Of a DNA stretch of 40,718 nt, positions 1 to 10,387 are shown piece after piece. The notes under the pieces are model-generated. The model searched no databases, had not been told where the DNA came from, and saw nothing but the letters and a program-made list of their open reading frames with translations. Within the stretch, counting starts at the first letter, position 1. Each line of letters starts with the position of its first letter. Source of the DNA: Gilliamella sp. Pas-s25. GTDB taxonomy: Bacteria; Pseudomonadota; Gammaproteobacteria; Enterobacterales; Orbaceae. The position numbers and the translations under genes are program-made. Location: positions 1 to 40,718 of the forward strand of contig NZ_WTEV01000024.1 of the NCBI RefSeq assembly GCF_009795885.1, read 5' to 3'.

Positions 1-90
1 CTTATTCATATTTGTTCCTTTTTTAGTGGTGATAAGTTTACCTTACCCCTTAAAAAAGTTGTATGAATTAGTGTAGCCGATCCAACCATC

Positions 91-108
91 CCCTCGCTCA
101 GGCGAGGG
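91..108. repeat. small GC-rich inverted repeat
   Basis: Seven-base arms CCCTCGC (91-97) and GCGAGGG (102-108) enclose a TCAG loop. It stands out from an AT-rich, gene-free surround. It could be a repetitive extragenic hairpin or the terminator of a gene left of the window. No T tract follows on the plus strand. Confidence 0.45.
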
Positions 109-277
109 TGAAATTGTGACTATTTTGGCTAGCAAACATGAAAATCTCCAAAATCACAGCATATCCAACCAATCTACTTCACAAAATATCACTTTATTTT
201 TTGTAAAAACAGTCAATAAGAATTTTGATTTTATTTGGTTTTTATACAATAAAATGCTTATTCAAAAGCGCTATTTT

Positions 278-378
278 TTATAATTTCAATGCCTGCACGC
301 TTTGCACTAAATCAGCCAGCTGTGTAACAATTTGAATGCCTGTATTTGCTTCATCGCCACCAAGCTGAAAGCGATAGG
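278..378 (-). pseudogene. 3'-end remnant of an unidentified gene
   Basis: On the minus strand an open frame of about 33 codons ends with TAA at 278-280 and has protein-like composition (LGGDEANTGIQIVTQLADLV near its end). Upstream it runs into a stop within the 361-506 repeat, so only a gene tail is left. I do not recognise the family. The GGDEA string resembles the GH20 active-site motif, but the context does not match and I treat it as coincidence. It may be chance coding. Confidence 0.3.
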
Positions 379-506
379 GGTTTTAATGAAGATGTGATGT
401 TCACTTTAGGTTATATTTTTGTAAAAAATATTCAGGATTCTATACCGTTTCGTCATTAATTGAGGATTGGTAGTGACTATGGGGTAATTCGTATGATAAC
501 CATTGT
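361..506. repeat. direct repeat copy 1 (146 bp)
   Basis: This copy matches 546-691 base for base except for one difference (T at 381, C at 566), with a period of 185 bp. On the plus strand it reads in one frame as a protein tail ending SIPFRH-stop, and the single difference is synonymous there (GGT/GGC, Gly). That is weak support for descent from the end of a coding sequence. Confidence 0.9.
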
Positions 507-545
507 AACAATTATTCATAAACCGTTTTCCCACTAACAAGTAGG

Positions 546-691
546 CAAGCTGAAAGCGATAGGGGCTTTAATGAAGATGTGATGTTCACTTTAGGTTATA
601 TTTTTGTAAAAAATATTCAGGATTCTATACCGTTTCGTCATTAATTGAGGATTGGTAGTGACTATGGGGTAATTCGTATGATAACCATTGT
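546..691. repeat. direct repeat copy 2 (146 bp)
   Basis: Second copy of the repeat at 361-506. The near identity implies a recent duplication or homogenisation. It lies directly beside the transposase remnant at 725-828, so the duplication may be linked to past insertion and decay. Confidence 0.9.
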
Positions 692-724
692 GGCAATCAA
701 GCATTCAAAAAAACCGCTTGCCAA

Positions 725-828
725 TAAAAATTTAAGCAATTTATTAACTTTTATAATAGGGTTAAACCACATAAAGCGATTTTGGGTAAAAACGCCTTAT
801 GAGTTTTTTAGTCTTAACGTGTAAACAA
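725..828 (+). pseudogene. transposase C-terminal remnant (rve/IS481- or IS3-like)
   Basis: The plus strand reads KFKQFINFYNRVKPHKAIL and, after a one-base frame change, KTPYEFF then a stop. This is the C-terminal tail typical of DDE/rve integrase-type transposases. The same tail occurs on the minus strand at 25310-25545. The fragment has an in-frame TAA just before KFKQF and lacks the catalytic core, so it is a dead relic. The exact IS family is not certain. Confidence 0.65.
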
Positions 829-853
829 CTCGTCGTTTTCCTATCTATAAAGG

Positions 854-1858
854 TTATTTTCGGGTTGCTTTTTGGGTTACTTTTTGACGAGTAGTTTTAG
901 TCTGTTGATTAAATTTTACGCGCTTAGGTCTTGCTATTCGTTTGTCAGAGGATGAACTTGTTGTAAAGCTTTTGGCTTCTGGTGGTAAACCGACTAGTTC
1001 ACGTAAGTAATTGACTGAGTCAATACCCAGTTCCATCCAAGTTCCACGCGATAATCCTTTAGGTAAAGTGATATTGCCATAACGAATACGCAATAATCGG
1101 CTAACTTGCACCTCGATAGCTTCCCACATACGGCGCACTTCGCGATTACGTCCTTCGGTGATTACGACATTAAACCATTGGTTAAGCCCATCGCCACCTT
1201 GCGCTTTTATTGATTGAAATGAGGCTGGACCATCTTCTAGTTGTATTCCTTTACGAAGTTGATTAATCTGCTGATCAGTCACATTACCAAATACACGCAC
1301 AGCATATTCACGCTCAATTTCGTGCCTTGGATGCATTAAGCGATTTGCAAGTTCACCATCTGTTGTAAATAATAATAAACCTGATGTATTAATATCAAGT
1401 CTACCAATATTGATCCAGCGAGCATTTTTTAACCTAGGCAAACGTTCAAAAACAGTGGCTCGACCTTGTGGATCATGACGTGAGCAAATTTCACCTTCCG
1501 GTTTGTAATAAGCAAGCACGCGACAAATTTCTTTTTCTTTGCTTCGAAGCTGAACCAAGTGCCCGTTGATACGTATTTTAGGGTTTGCATTCACATCAAC
1601 GCGATCACCTAAAGTGGCAATTTTACCATCCACACTGATTTTACCGGCTATAATCATGGCTTCAATTTCGCGGCGCGATCCGTTACCTAAATTGGCTAAT
1701 ATTTTTTGCAGTTTTTCAGTATTATCATGTACCGAAGTTTTTCGTGTCACAGTTGGTGCACTTGACGCTTTCGTTTTTTCATAAGATTGGCTTTCTTTAG
1801 CTTTAACGCTATTTGTCTTTTTGCCTCGTTGTGGGAATGCAGATTTGCTATTTTTCAT
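854..1858 (-). CDS. rluB: 23S rRNA pseudouridine synthase RluB
   Basis: RluB converts U2605 of 23S rRNA to pseudouridine. The 334-residue protein has an S4 RNA-binding domain (about 48-105), then an RsuA-type pseudouridine synthase domain with the motif [13 protein letters not shown] at 152-164, where Asp155 is the expected catalytic aspartate. Alignment with E. coli RluB is close through the core ([24 protein letters not shown]). It has an extra basic, low-complexity N-terminus of about 46 residues and a lysine-rich C-terminal tail. The ATG has a GAGG ribosome site six bases upstream. It belongs to the conserved rnm-yciO-rluB cluster; yciQ, which sits between yciO and rluB in E. coli, is absent. 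Confidence 0.93.
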   Translation of the reverse strand: MKNSKSAFPQRGKKTNSVKAKESQSYEKTKASSAPTVTRKTSVHDNTEKLQKILANLGNGSRREIEAMIIAGKISVDGKIATLGDRVDVNANPKIRINGHLVQLRSKEKEICRVLAYYKPEGEICSRHDPQGRATVFERLPRLKNARWINIGRLDINTSGLLLFTTDGELANRLMHPRHEIEREYAVRVFGNVTDQQINQLRKGIQLEDGPASFQSIKAQGGDGLNQWFNVVITEGRNREVRRMWEAIEVQVSRLLRIRYGNITLPKGLSRGTWMELGIDSVNYLRELVGLPPEAKSFTTSSSSDKRIARPKRVKFNQQTKTTRQKVTQKATRK

Positions 1859-1939
1859 ATTATCCTCGCTGTTACCTTCTCAGGTATCATTTTTACTATT
1901 CACTCTATTGCCTAAATATCGACAATAAAAAACGGTCAT

Positions 1940-2560
1940 TTATTCAAATGGCTTAGTGTCTCCACTTCCTTGACGAATAATTTCTGGATAGCCATTTGTT
2001 AAATCAATCACGGTCGTGGGTTGCTCACCTATATAGCCTCCGTGCACAATTGCATCAAGCTGATGACCAATTTTATCTTCTATTTCGTCGGGATCGGATT
2101 GCGCTTGATCATCATTAGGTAAAATTAACGTTGCGCTCATTAATGGTTGCCCCAATAATTCAAGTAACGCTAAATCAATTTTATTATCTGGTACACGTAA
2201 TCCAATGGTTTTACGTTTTTCGTTCATTAATCGACGTGGCACCTCTTTACTCGCTTGTAAAATAAACACATATTTGCCCGGTGTATTATTTTTTAATAAT
2301 CGAAAAGTCGTGTTATTAACAAAAGCATAGCAAGATAGCTCTGAAAGATCACGGCACATTAAAGTAAAGTTGTGATTTTTATCTAGCTGACGAATTTGGC
2401 AGATGCGATCAACGCCATGTTTGTTATCCAGTAAGCAACCCAAGGAATACCCAGAATCAGTCGGAAAAGCGATAACGCCACCGTCATTTAATATTTTAAC
2501 AACTTGATCTAATAATCGAGTTTGCGGATTATCTGGATGAATATAAAAAATTTGGCTCAT
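1940..2560 (-). CDS. yciO: YciO, Sua5/YciO/YrdC-family protein
   Basis: The 206-residue protein has the same length as E. coli YciO. It is a single YrdC-like domain, the fold that makes L-threonylcarbamoyladenylate for tRNA t6A in TsaC/Sua5. Visible family features are the N-terminal GGVIAFPTDSGYSLGC, the R-Q-L-D-K stretch, the TIGLRVPD segment and the C-terminal STVIDLT-like TTVIDLTNG. The physiological role of YciO in t6A synthesis is less settled than that of TsaC. It lies between rnm and rluB on the same strand with gaps of about 80-110 bases, probably co-transcribed. Confidence 0.9.
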   Translation of the reverse strand: MSQIFYIHPDNPQTRLLDQVVKILNDGGVIAFPTDSGYSLGCLLDNKHGVDRICQIRQLDKNHNFTLMCRDLSELSCYAFVNNTTFRLLKNNTPGKYVFILQASKEVPRRLMNEKRKTIGLRVPDNKIDLALLELLGQPLMSATLILPNDDQAQSDPDEIEDKIGHQLDAIVHGGYIGEQPTTVIDLTNGYPEIIRQGSGDTKPFE

Positions 2561-2668
2561 AGTTTTCTTCTATATCAATTTTTTTAGTTTATTTTTCAAT
2601 GTTTAGCGTAATTCCGTCAATATTTTGACCAAATGCAAATATACAGCCATTTAATCCTGATTTTATTA

Positions 2669-3499
2669 TTATTGCCAATTATGCCAAATTGGCGTAACGC
2701 TACCTGGCAATGGCATTGTTTTGCCTAAATCCAAATAATTAACTAAATCGTGAAAATCCGAACCTTGCGATGCTAACATATCAAATTCATTGGCTAATTT
2801 AGCTAATCGATGTAAATCATCTTGCGTTTGCCTGCTTTGTGAAACCTCAATTGCATCACCACCACAGTTTTTAAATTCACTCAGTAATAATTTCAATTTA
2901 GTTAAGGTTAGATCATAACGACTTGGATGCGCAAGCACCGCTTGCCCTCCGGCCATGTGAATGGCATTAACCGCATCAGCAATGCTGCACCATGTTGCAG
3001 GCACATAAGCATACCCCCCTTTACCTAGGTATTTTTTAAATGCGCGTTTGATGTCCTTAACATAGCCATTAGCAACTAAAAATCTTGCAAAATGAGCTCG
3101 CGAAACAATGTCTCCTTTCGCAAATTGTTGTGCTTGCTGATAAGCATTTTCAATACTAACCTTTGCCAATTTTTGGCTTATTGCCAACGCTCGGTTAATT
3201 CGTCCTTGCTCTTGTGCTGATAATAGTGTCAATAATTGAGGATGCTCAATATCAATATTGAGTCCCACAATATGGATTTCGTTATTTTTCCAAGCCGTTG
3301 ATATTTCAACACCATAAACTAATTTAACAGGCAAATTTTCATTAGCAATTGTTTGTTGAGCTTCAGGTAAGCCTTTAACGGTGTCATGATCGGTAATAGC
3401 CAAAATATCGATTTGGTTATCCACCGCTCTTTTGACAAGATCGCTGGGCGTTAAAACACCATCCGATGCCGTAGTATGAGAATGTAAATCAACGATCAC
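2669..3499 (-). CDS. rnm: RNase AM, PHP-domain 5'-3' exonuclease
   Basis: Orthologue of E. coli RNase AM (YciV), a metal-dependent 5'-3' exonuclease that trims 5' ends of rRNAs and also hydrolyses 3',5'-pAp. It is a PHP-superfamily phosphoesterase: DLHSHTTASDG near the N-terminus, ITDHDT, GVEIST, EIHIVGLN, AVLAHPSRY and ASQGSDFH supply the metal-binding His and Asp residues. I place the start at the GTG at 3499 (276 residues) rather than an in-frame GTG at 3556. It is preceded by a CGAG ribosome site, begins three residues before DLHSH, and lies downstream of an extended -10 at 3530-3535. The longer reading would add 19 residues and run back over the promoter. It is divergent from rraB. Confidence 0.9.
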   Translation of the reverse strand: MIVDLHSHTTASDGVLTPSDLVKRAVDNQIDILAITDHDTVKGLPEAQQTIANENLPVKLVYGVEISTAWKNNEIHIVGLNIDIEHPQLLTLLSAQEQGRINRALAISQKLAKVSIENAYQQAQQFAKGDIVSRAHFARFLVANGYVKDIKRAFKKYLGKGGYAYVPATWCSIADAVNAIHMAGGQAVLAHPSRYDLTLTKLKLLLSEFKNCGGDAIEVSQSRQTQDDLHRLAKLANEFDMLASQGSDFHDLVNYLDLGKTMPLPGSVTPIWHNWQ

Positions 3500-3510
3500 T
3501 TTTTTCTCGA

Positions 3511-3563
3511 AAATTATTTTGAAACGTGTAATATACCACACAATTTGCATGACCACTAAAAGG
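3511..3563. promoter_or_regulatory. divergent promoter region rnm / rraB
   Basis: On the minus strand TGGTATATT (reverse of 3530-3538) is an extended -10 that would start an rnm transcript about 30 bases before its GTG. On the plus strand TAATAT (3529-3534) is a candidate -10 for rraB. The two boxes overlap, so the promoters should compete. The -35 matches are poor. Confidence 0.4.
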
Positions 3564-3569
3564 TATATT

Positions 3570-3965
3570 ATGAAAGATCAAATTATTCTTGCTCAGCAAG
3601 ATACTAACGCTATTATTCAAGAATTGTTAGAAGATGGTAGCGATCCTCATGCGCTTTATATTATTGAACATCATGTTTCATCGCAAGATTTTGATAAACT
3701 AGAAAAAATAGCAGTAGAAGCTTATAAGTTAGGCTATGAAGCAACTGATCCCGATGAGGATGTTGACGATGCGGGCAACGTTGTTATCGGTTTTGATATC
3801 ATTGCCGAAAGTCCGCTTAATGCTGAATTAATCAATGCGCAAATTGCCGAAATCATTACTCTTACCGCCCAATTTGGCGTCAATTATGACGGTTGGGGCA
3901 CTTATTTTGAAGATGGAAGCGATGATGATTTCGATGATAGTGAACTTATGGACACACTTCATTAA
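3570..3965 (+). CDS. rraB: ribonuclease E inhibitor RraB
   Basis: RraB binds the C-terminal scaffold of RNase E and modulates its activity. The 131-residue product aligns with E. coli RraB along its length: ELLEDGSDPHALYIIEHH, AVEAYKLGYEATDP, and the VNYDGWGTYFEDGSDDD acidic tail. The start is the ATG at 3570, with AAAAGG seven bases upstream. An in-frame upstream ATG at 3519 would add 17 unconserved residues and run across the promoter. It is convergent with the chitobiase gene and separated from it by a long hairpin. Confidence 0.92.
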   Translation: MKDQIILAQQDTNAIIQELLEDGSDPHALYIIEHHVSSQDFDKLEKIAVEAYKLGYEATDPDEDVDDAGNVVIGFDIIAESPLNAELINAQIAEIITLTAQFGVNYDGWGTYFEDGSDDDFDDSELMDTLH

Positions 3966-3993
3966 TGTGTTATTAATCTATTTTGTTATTGAC

Positions 3994-4025
3994 TATTCTT
4001 ATCCGTTAAACAACGGATAAGAATA
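3994..4025. terminator. perfect 14-bp hairpin between convergent rraB and chitobiase genes
   Basis: Arms 3994-4007 and 4012-4025 are perfectly complementary with an AAAC loop. The position between two convergent stop codons suggests a two-way terminator or 3'-end stabiliser. Neither side has a convincing T tract. Confidence 0.6.
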
Positions 4026-4040
4026 TTGGGTTAATTTAAT

Positions 4041-6722
4041 CTATTTCAATTCTTCTATACGGCTCGTTCTTTTGTGATTTGGTGATACGCTACGAATAGA
4101 GACTGTTTCGCCTTTTCTAATGCCTACTGGTTCAGTGTAGCGATGCCAAGTTTTACCTTGATTGGTTGAATATTCAATGGTTAAACCAGGAAACACAATA
4201 TTTGCTACTAATTGACCGTTTTCAATTTTAGCACCTGGAACAGGCAAACGATAATCTATACTAGCTAAATCCAATTTTTGCAGTTCACGCTGCCCAACTA
4301 AATTTGCAAAGCGAATCCAATCATTAAGTAATTGTTGTTGATCAACATAATGCGTTGTTCCCTGAGCAAATTGACGATCTTTTTGGTAGTCAATTTCCCA
4401 ATCGGCCTGATGCCAAGCTCTTTCAGCGACGGCCAACAAACGTGGAAATGTCATGTATTCCATTTTTTTATCTGTCCGAATATCTTCAGTCCAAATCTGA
4501 GCAGATATGCCATAAGCGCCAGACCAATTCATTGTCCCTTTAGCCGTAAATGGATTACCATCGCGATCAACTGAGGTTTCTGCATTTTGTGGCAAATTAT
4601 TGGGTGCAAAACTAAATATTTTACGTTCATCATTAAAACGGGTTGCCCAATAATAACCACTCTCTTTTGGATTGACTTCATATGGCATATCTAAATAGAC
4701 GTAATCAGGATTAGAAATGATCACTTGATAACCTTTATTGGACCACTCATTTACAGAGTCAAAACCGCCCCAATATAATGTGTCCCAAAAGTTAACTGTC
4801 ACTTTATCAACCGCAAAAGATTTTGCATTCTCAGCATATTTCATGCCATCTTGCCACGCTTGCATATGGTTAATGCCATGAGATTTTATTATCGAACTGA
4901 CTTGTTGTGCAAAATAACTAGGTAAATGTTCAATATCTTTTACCTTTCCTTTTGACACAAAAGTTTGGCAAGCTTGAGATTTTGCCCATGGATGATCTTC
5001 TATGCTTTGATCTATCGTTCCTTTAGCATCAGTTTTATCTTTTGCTTGTAGATCTTGATAACCTGCGCCTAAACGAATATTTTTAGCCTCATCACCACCA
5101 AAATGCCAAGTGTGAAGTGGTTGGCCAGCTTCAATATGCATTTTTGCTATTTCAGCAATAATTTTATTGACAAAACGTTTAGATGAATCAAGACAAGGAT
5201 TTAAATAACTTAAACGATTATAAAATTGTACTGTTGTGGTATTAGAAGTATCGGTTGGATCAACTAGTCGAAACTCATTAGCTTGTGCTTCTTTTCCATC
5301 TGCTACTAAACGTTTATAACGTGCTTCCATTGATACAATTGCGGCTCTGGCATGAGCGGGCATATCAATTTCAGGAATCACCTCGATAAAGCGTGCTTTC
5401 GCATATTTTACAATTTCTATATAATCTCGACGAGTTAAAAACCCTGATCCATTCGTATCACTTTCAGGACCCGAACCTAATTGTGGTAATAAACAATGTT
5501 GCTCAGTAAGATCGTGGCAACGTTTGCTGCCAATATCGGTTAGTTCAGGTAAGTCTGGAATTTCAATTCGCCAACCTTCATCATCACTTAAGTGGAAATG
5601 AAACTTATTGAGTTTATATTTTGCCATTTGATCTAATAAACGTAATATGGCTTGTTTTGATTTAAAATTACGACCAATATCGAGCATAATACCGCGATAA
5701 GCAAAACGGGGGGAATCAAACACATTTAGTGTTGGAATTGTTTTAAGTTCGTTTACGGGAATCAATGATAAAATGGATTGTACAGCATAAAAAATACCGC
5801 TTTCGTCGTAAGCTGTTATTAAAGCCTCATCTTTTTTAATATCTAATTGATATCCCCCTGATTGTCCTTGTTTGAATTGTTCAGGAGCAATTGCCGCTTT
5901 TATTTTATAACCATTTTGAGTAACGGGAATATTTAATGCATTAAACGCCGTGTTTAAAATTGTTAAGCTTTCTTGATTTAAGTCATTAAGTATTAGATTC
6001 ACCCCTTGCTGACCAATTGTTATATCTTCGTTTCTTAATATCATTTTTGCAGGTGTTGGCAAAATTTGCCCGCGGAGTGATTCAGCCGATAATTTCTTAA
6101 TATCCGAATTATATTGGAAACGAGTATTAGGTGTCATTAGTGTATTGTGATCATCGGTTGTCCTTTTCCAGTTTTGTTGAATTGGTGCAACAAAAGCCGA
6201 TAAATTGTCAGTCCCCGTGTTAGTATTAGCAATGATCTTTGGTTTAGCATTACTTGATGTGATATACCAACGAGGCATTAAATCACTTTCACTTACCATC
6301 CAATATTCACCAATAACCGGAATATTTACTGTGGCATTAGCTGGAATCGAGGTGAATTTTTCTGTTGGCTCGATTTTATGAAGATCGCCAGTAATGTGGG
6401 TTATTTTGAACTGTTCATTATTTACCGCTAAAATCATCCGGATATTATTAAAATAAATAGCCCAATCCTTATCCTTGATTGCTGAACCATTATTCTTTAA
6501 CGAAATCTGCACCTTGTTACAAGCAGCCCAATCAGCACCTAAAGCTGAACAATTTACACCATGTTCCCCAGCTTGATTGTCTATTACCTCATATTTAACA
6601 TTGAGTTGTGAACTCATTGAGTCAACAATTTGTTGCGAAGCAAAAACAGATTGGGTTGCTCCCATACTTAACAAAGAAGCAATTGAAGTGGCTAATATTG
6701 CGGTTTTTATCTTTTTCATCAT
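4041..6722 (-). CDS. chb: chitobiase, GH20 beta-N-acetylhexosaminidase
   Basis: This enzyme releases N-acetylglucosamine from chitobiose and short chitooligosaccharides, probably in the periplasm or at the outer membrane. The 893-residue length and domain order match Serratia-type chitobiase (about 885). They run: signal peptide (about 1-29, ending SVFA), a carbohydrate-binding-like N-terminal domain (about 35-170), a GH20b domain (about 215-335), a GH20 barrel (about 340-770) and a C-terminal Ig-like domain. The catalytic pair is Asp544-Glu545 in WHFGGDEAK. Arg343 in YRGIMLD and the KFHFHLSDDEGWRIEIP segment line the substrate site. An MM start leaves two possible ATGs; both sit behind AGGTA. 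It begins seven bases after chiP, so the two genes form an operon for import and cleavage of chitin sugars. Confidence 0.93.
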   Translation of the reverse strand: MMKKIKTAILATSIASLLSMGATQSVFASQQIVDSMSSQLNVKYEVIDNQAGEHGVNCSALGADWAACNKVQISLKNNGSAIKDKDWAIYFNNIRMILAVNNEQFKITHITGDLHKIEPTEKFTSIPANATVNIPVIGEYWMVSESDLMPRWYITSSNAKPKIIANTNTGTDNLSAFVAPIQQNWKRTTDDHNTLMTPNTRFQYNSDIKKLSAESLRGQILPTPAKMILRNEDITIGQQGVNLILNDLNQESLTILNTAFNALNIPVTQNGYKIKAAIAPEQFKQGQSGGYQLDIKKDEALITAYDESGIFYAVQSILSLIPVNELKTIPTLNVFDSPRFAYRGIMLDIGRNFKSKQAILRLLDQMAKYKLNKFHFHLSDDEGWRIEIPDLPELTDIGSKRCHDLTEQHCLLPQLGSGPESDTNGSGFLTRRDYIEIVKYAKARFIEVIPEIDMPAHARAAIVSMEARYKRLVADGKEAQANEFRLVDPTDTSNTTTVQFYNRLSYLNPCLDSSKRFVNKIIAEIAKMHIEAGQPLHTWHFGGDEAKNIRLGAGYQDLQAKDKTDAKGTIDQSIEDHPWAKSQACQTFVSKGKVKDIEHLPSYFAQQVSSIIKSHGINHMQAWQDGMKYAENAKSFAVDKVTVNFWDTLYWGGFDSVNEWSNKGYQVIISNPDYVYLDMPYEVNPKESGYYWATRFNDERKIFSFAPNNLPQNAETSVDRDGNPFTAKGTMNWSGAYGISAQIWTEDIRTDKKMEYMTFPRLLAVAERAWHQADWEIDYQKDRQFAQGTTHYVDQQQLLNDWIRFANLVGQRELQKLDLASIDYRLPVPGAKIENGQLVANIVFPGLTIEYSTNQGKTWHRYTEPVGIRKGETVSIRSVSPNHKRTSRIEELK

Positions 6723-6728
6723 TTTTAC

Positions 6729-8147
6729 CTATTTTGGTTGAGCGCTAAACACAGTGAATGGAATTGTGACAATGAATTTGATATCTCGCTCATCTTGAAA
6801 GATATTGCCATATCCACCGCCCCAGCTTGGTATACTATTTGAGTGATTGTTATATTTGGTGTAGTGCAATTGGAAAGTCGTATCTTTTGCCCAACTTTCT
6901 TGCACGGTATACCCTAAATCAAAGTTATATGCTGATTCAATCAAACGTTGTTTTTGATTGAATTGTCGATTAGTGCTTGGTTTTGCGTTCCAACCATAAG
7001 CATAAGAAGCCCCTGTTTTCCAACCTGCTAAAGAGTAAGATAGCTTACTTAAATCATAAGTTATTTCAGCAAATAGGGCTTTTTCACCATTGGCATTAAA
7101 GTCGGAACGTGAATTCCACCATACATCTAAACGGCCATTTGATGAAGCATAATCAGGTGTCATACGTTGTAAAAAGAATCCTTGCTCACCTTCAGCTTTA
7201 ACACAAACCCCTTCAAGTCGCAGACCAACAGGACCAACTTGATAACCTAATGTCGCCGCTTGTAGCCATGCTAAACCATCATAAACATCTTTGCCTTTAT
7301 GAGACTGATCTTTAGCACCATAAAATTGATAACTCATGGTTAGAGGGCTATCAAACACGTCCATTTTATAAGACACTTTACCAAAAAATTGGTTCATATA
7401 ATTGTGCGCTTGGCCAAATGCACTTTCTAGTACTAAATTATTTTTGAAGTCATACTTCAAGCCAGCAGAATGTAAATAATCAATTTTTTTACCCGCGCCC
7501 CATTGTTTGAATTCATAGAGCCTTTTATACCATGGTGCTTTATATTTATCTGTCCACATGTAAGACATCGATAATACACCGGCTGTATCAAAATCAAGTG
7601 TGGAACCCAATTCAAATCCACGATAAGTGCCCGGTAATAAGCTCCAGTGTGGTGCCAGTAACGTTTGTCCCGAAGGTTGAATATAACCTGCTTTCAGCCA
7701 CAATAACTCATCGATTTTAAAATTCGCTTGTGCTTTATAAAAGCTAAGCCCACTGACGTCTTTCTTCCAATTTTCATCCCAACGAGTGTTTGCACCACTA
7801 AATCCAATTTCATTTGGATGACCATTGCCACCATTACTCACTTCCCAAGCGCCATAACCGCCTAGCTCGATAGCAAATCTATTGGCAATATACCCAGAGC
7901 GGAAGTCCAAATTACTATTAAAGGTTGATTGCCTAATATTGCTTTTATATTTATCAGTTTCGATATCTTTACGATCACGATCGCGATTCCAAAAAAAGAC
8001 ATTACCAGTTAATGAAGAATCTTCAATAAAGTCATTTACACCCGATGCATAAACAGGGATTGCACTGGTTAAAATAGATAAGGACAAAATCAGTTTAGTT
8101 AAAGGATTAAATGGTCGAGGTATTATTTGTGCATTACAGATATTCAT
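6729..8147 (-). CDS. chiP: chitoporin ChiP, OprD-family outer-membrane channel
   Basis: ChiP lets chitobiose and chitotriose through the outer membrane. The 472-residue protein has a signal peptide (to about residue 34, PVYA) and aligns with E. coli ChiP throughout. Shared stretches include SSLTG, RDRKDI, HPNEIGFS, GYIQPSGQTLLAPHWSLLPG, FFLQRMTPDYASSNGRLDVW and the closing SWGGGYGNIFQDERDIKF before the final strand. OprD-type porins form an 18-stranded barrel. AGGA precedes the ATG by nine bases. A 187-base untranslated leader is predicted from the candidate promoter. In E. coli this leader is the target of the sRNA ChiX; no ChiX gene was seen here. Confidence 0.94.
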   Translation of the reverse strand: MNICNAQIIPRPFNPLTKLILSLSILTSAIPVYASGVNDFIEDSSLTGNVFFWNRDRDRKDIETDKYKSNIRQSTFNSNLDFRSGYIANRFAIELGGYGAWEVSNGGNGHPNEIGFSGANTRWDENWKKDVSGLSFYKAQANFKIDELLWLKAGYIQPSGQTLLAPHWSLLPGTYRGFELGSTLDFDTAGVLSMSYMWTDKYKAPWYKRLYEFKQWGAGKKIDYLHSAGLKYDFKNNLVLESAFGQAHNYMNQFFGKVSYKMDVFDSPLTMSYQFYGAKDQSHKGKDVYDGLAWLQAATLGYQVGPVGLRLEGVCVKAEGEQGFFLQRMTPDYASSNGRLDVWWNSRSDFNANGEKALFAEITYDLSKLSYSLAGWKTGASYAYGWNAKPSTNRQFNQKQRLIESAYNFDLGYTVQESWAKDTTFQLHYTKYNNHSNSIPSWGGGYGNIFQDERDIKFIVTIPFTVFSAQPK

Positions 8148-8339
8148 CTTTATTTTCCTAAAATTATTCTGTTTAATTAATAATAAAATTCATCAAGCTC
8201 TAACTTACATGGGCAAGCAGAACAACAGATTAATATTTTCTTAGAATTCGAAAGACACATTATTTTCATTAGCGTATACAAATCAGTGTAGCCTAATAAG
8301 AACGTTATCAATGGTGATATTGACTTGAAATACGCAGTT

Positions 8340-8345
8340 TTATAA
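8340..8345 (-). promoter_or_regulatory. candidate -10 box of the chiP-chb operon
   Basis: On the minus strand the hexamer is TTATAA, giving a start near 8333-8334. This puts the CRP-like site at 8388-8403 about 61.5 bases upstream of the start, the classic class I distance. No good -35 is visible, as expected for a CRP-dependent promoter. Confidence 0.4.
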
Positions 8346-8387
8346 TGCATAAACATATTTTATCTAGCAAATTAAACAATCTAAAAT

Positions 8388-8403
8388 CGTGATCTAAATC
8401 ACC
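8388..8403. promoter_or_regulatory. CRP (cAMP receptor protein) binding site upstream of chiP
   Basis: CGTGATCTAAATCACC matches the CRP consensus core TGTGATCTAGATCACA with the correct six-base spacer, and is flanked by the usual A/T bases. A second half-perfect site (TTAGA-N6-TCACA) lies at 8430-8445. This implies catabolite control of chitin-sugar uptake, as known for E. coli chiP. No clear NagC operator was recognised. Confidence 0.65.
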
Positions 8404-8572
8404 AAAATAGCCATTATTTATACGATTTTTTAGATAAAAATCACAACTTTTTTTATTATGAAAAATAAAAAAATCAGATTTTGAGTTTAAAATACGAATG
8501 AAAATTGATATTAACTTATAAAAACAAAAATGGATGTAAATCGGATAAATAAGACGAAGAAAGCAATAAGGT

Positions 8573-8605
8573 AAAAAAAAGAGGAATCACTCGATTCCTC
8601 TTTTT
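8573..8605. terminator. intrinsic terminator of kdsA
   Basis: Arms GAGGAATC (8581-8588) and GATTCCTC (8593-8600) surround ACTC and are flanked by an A run on the left and a T run on the right. Read on the minus strand the hairpin is followed by eight or more T's, a strong rho-independent terminator about 70 bases after the kdsA stop. On the plus strand it is also T-flanked. Confidence 0.85.
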
Positions 8606-8675
8606 ATTGACATGAAAAAGAATGTATTATTTACAATCAATAGTCTATTCTTTCAAATTAAAAAATATGTTACTT

Positions 8676-10383
<1,708 letters not shown>

Positions 10384-10387
<4 letters not shown>

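Noticed and set aside
1-853. CRISPR array in the repeat region
   Set aside because: Only two copies of a long repeat with one short spacer; no short palindromic repeat series and no cas genes.
1566-1784. Plus-strand frame opposite rluB, and similar antisense frames under chb, chiP, ydiK, pgm, purB and mnmA
   Set aside because: They are antisense to well-conserved genes, lack ribosome sites and show no protein-like pattern.
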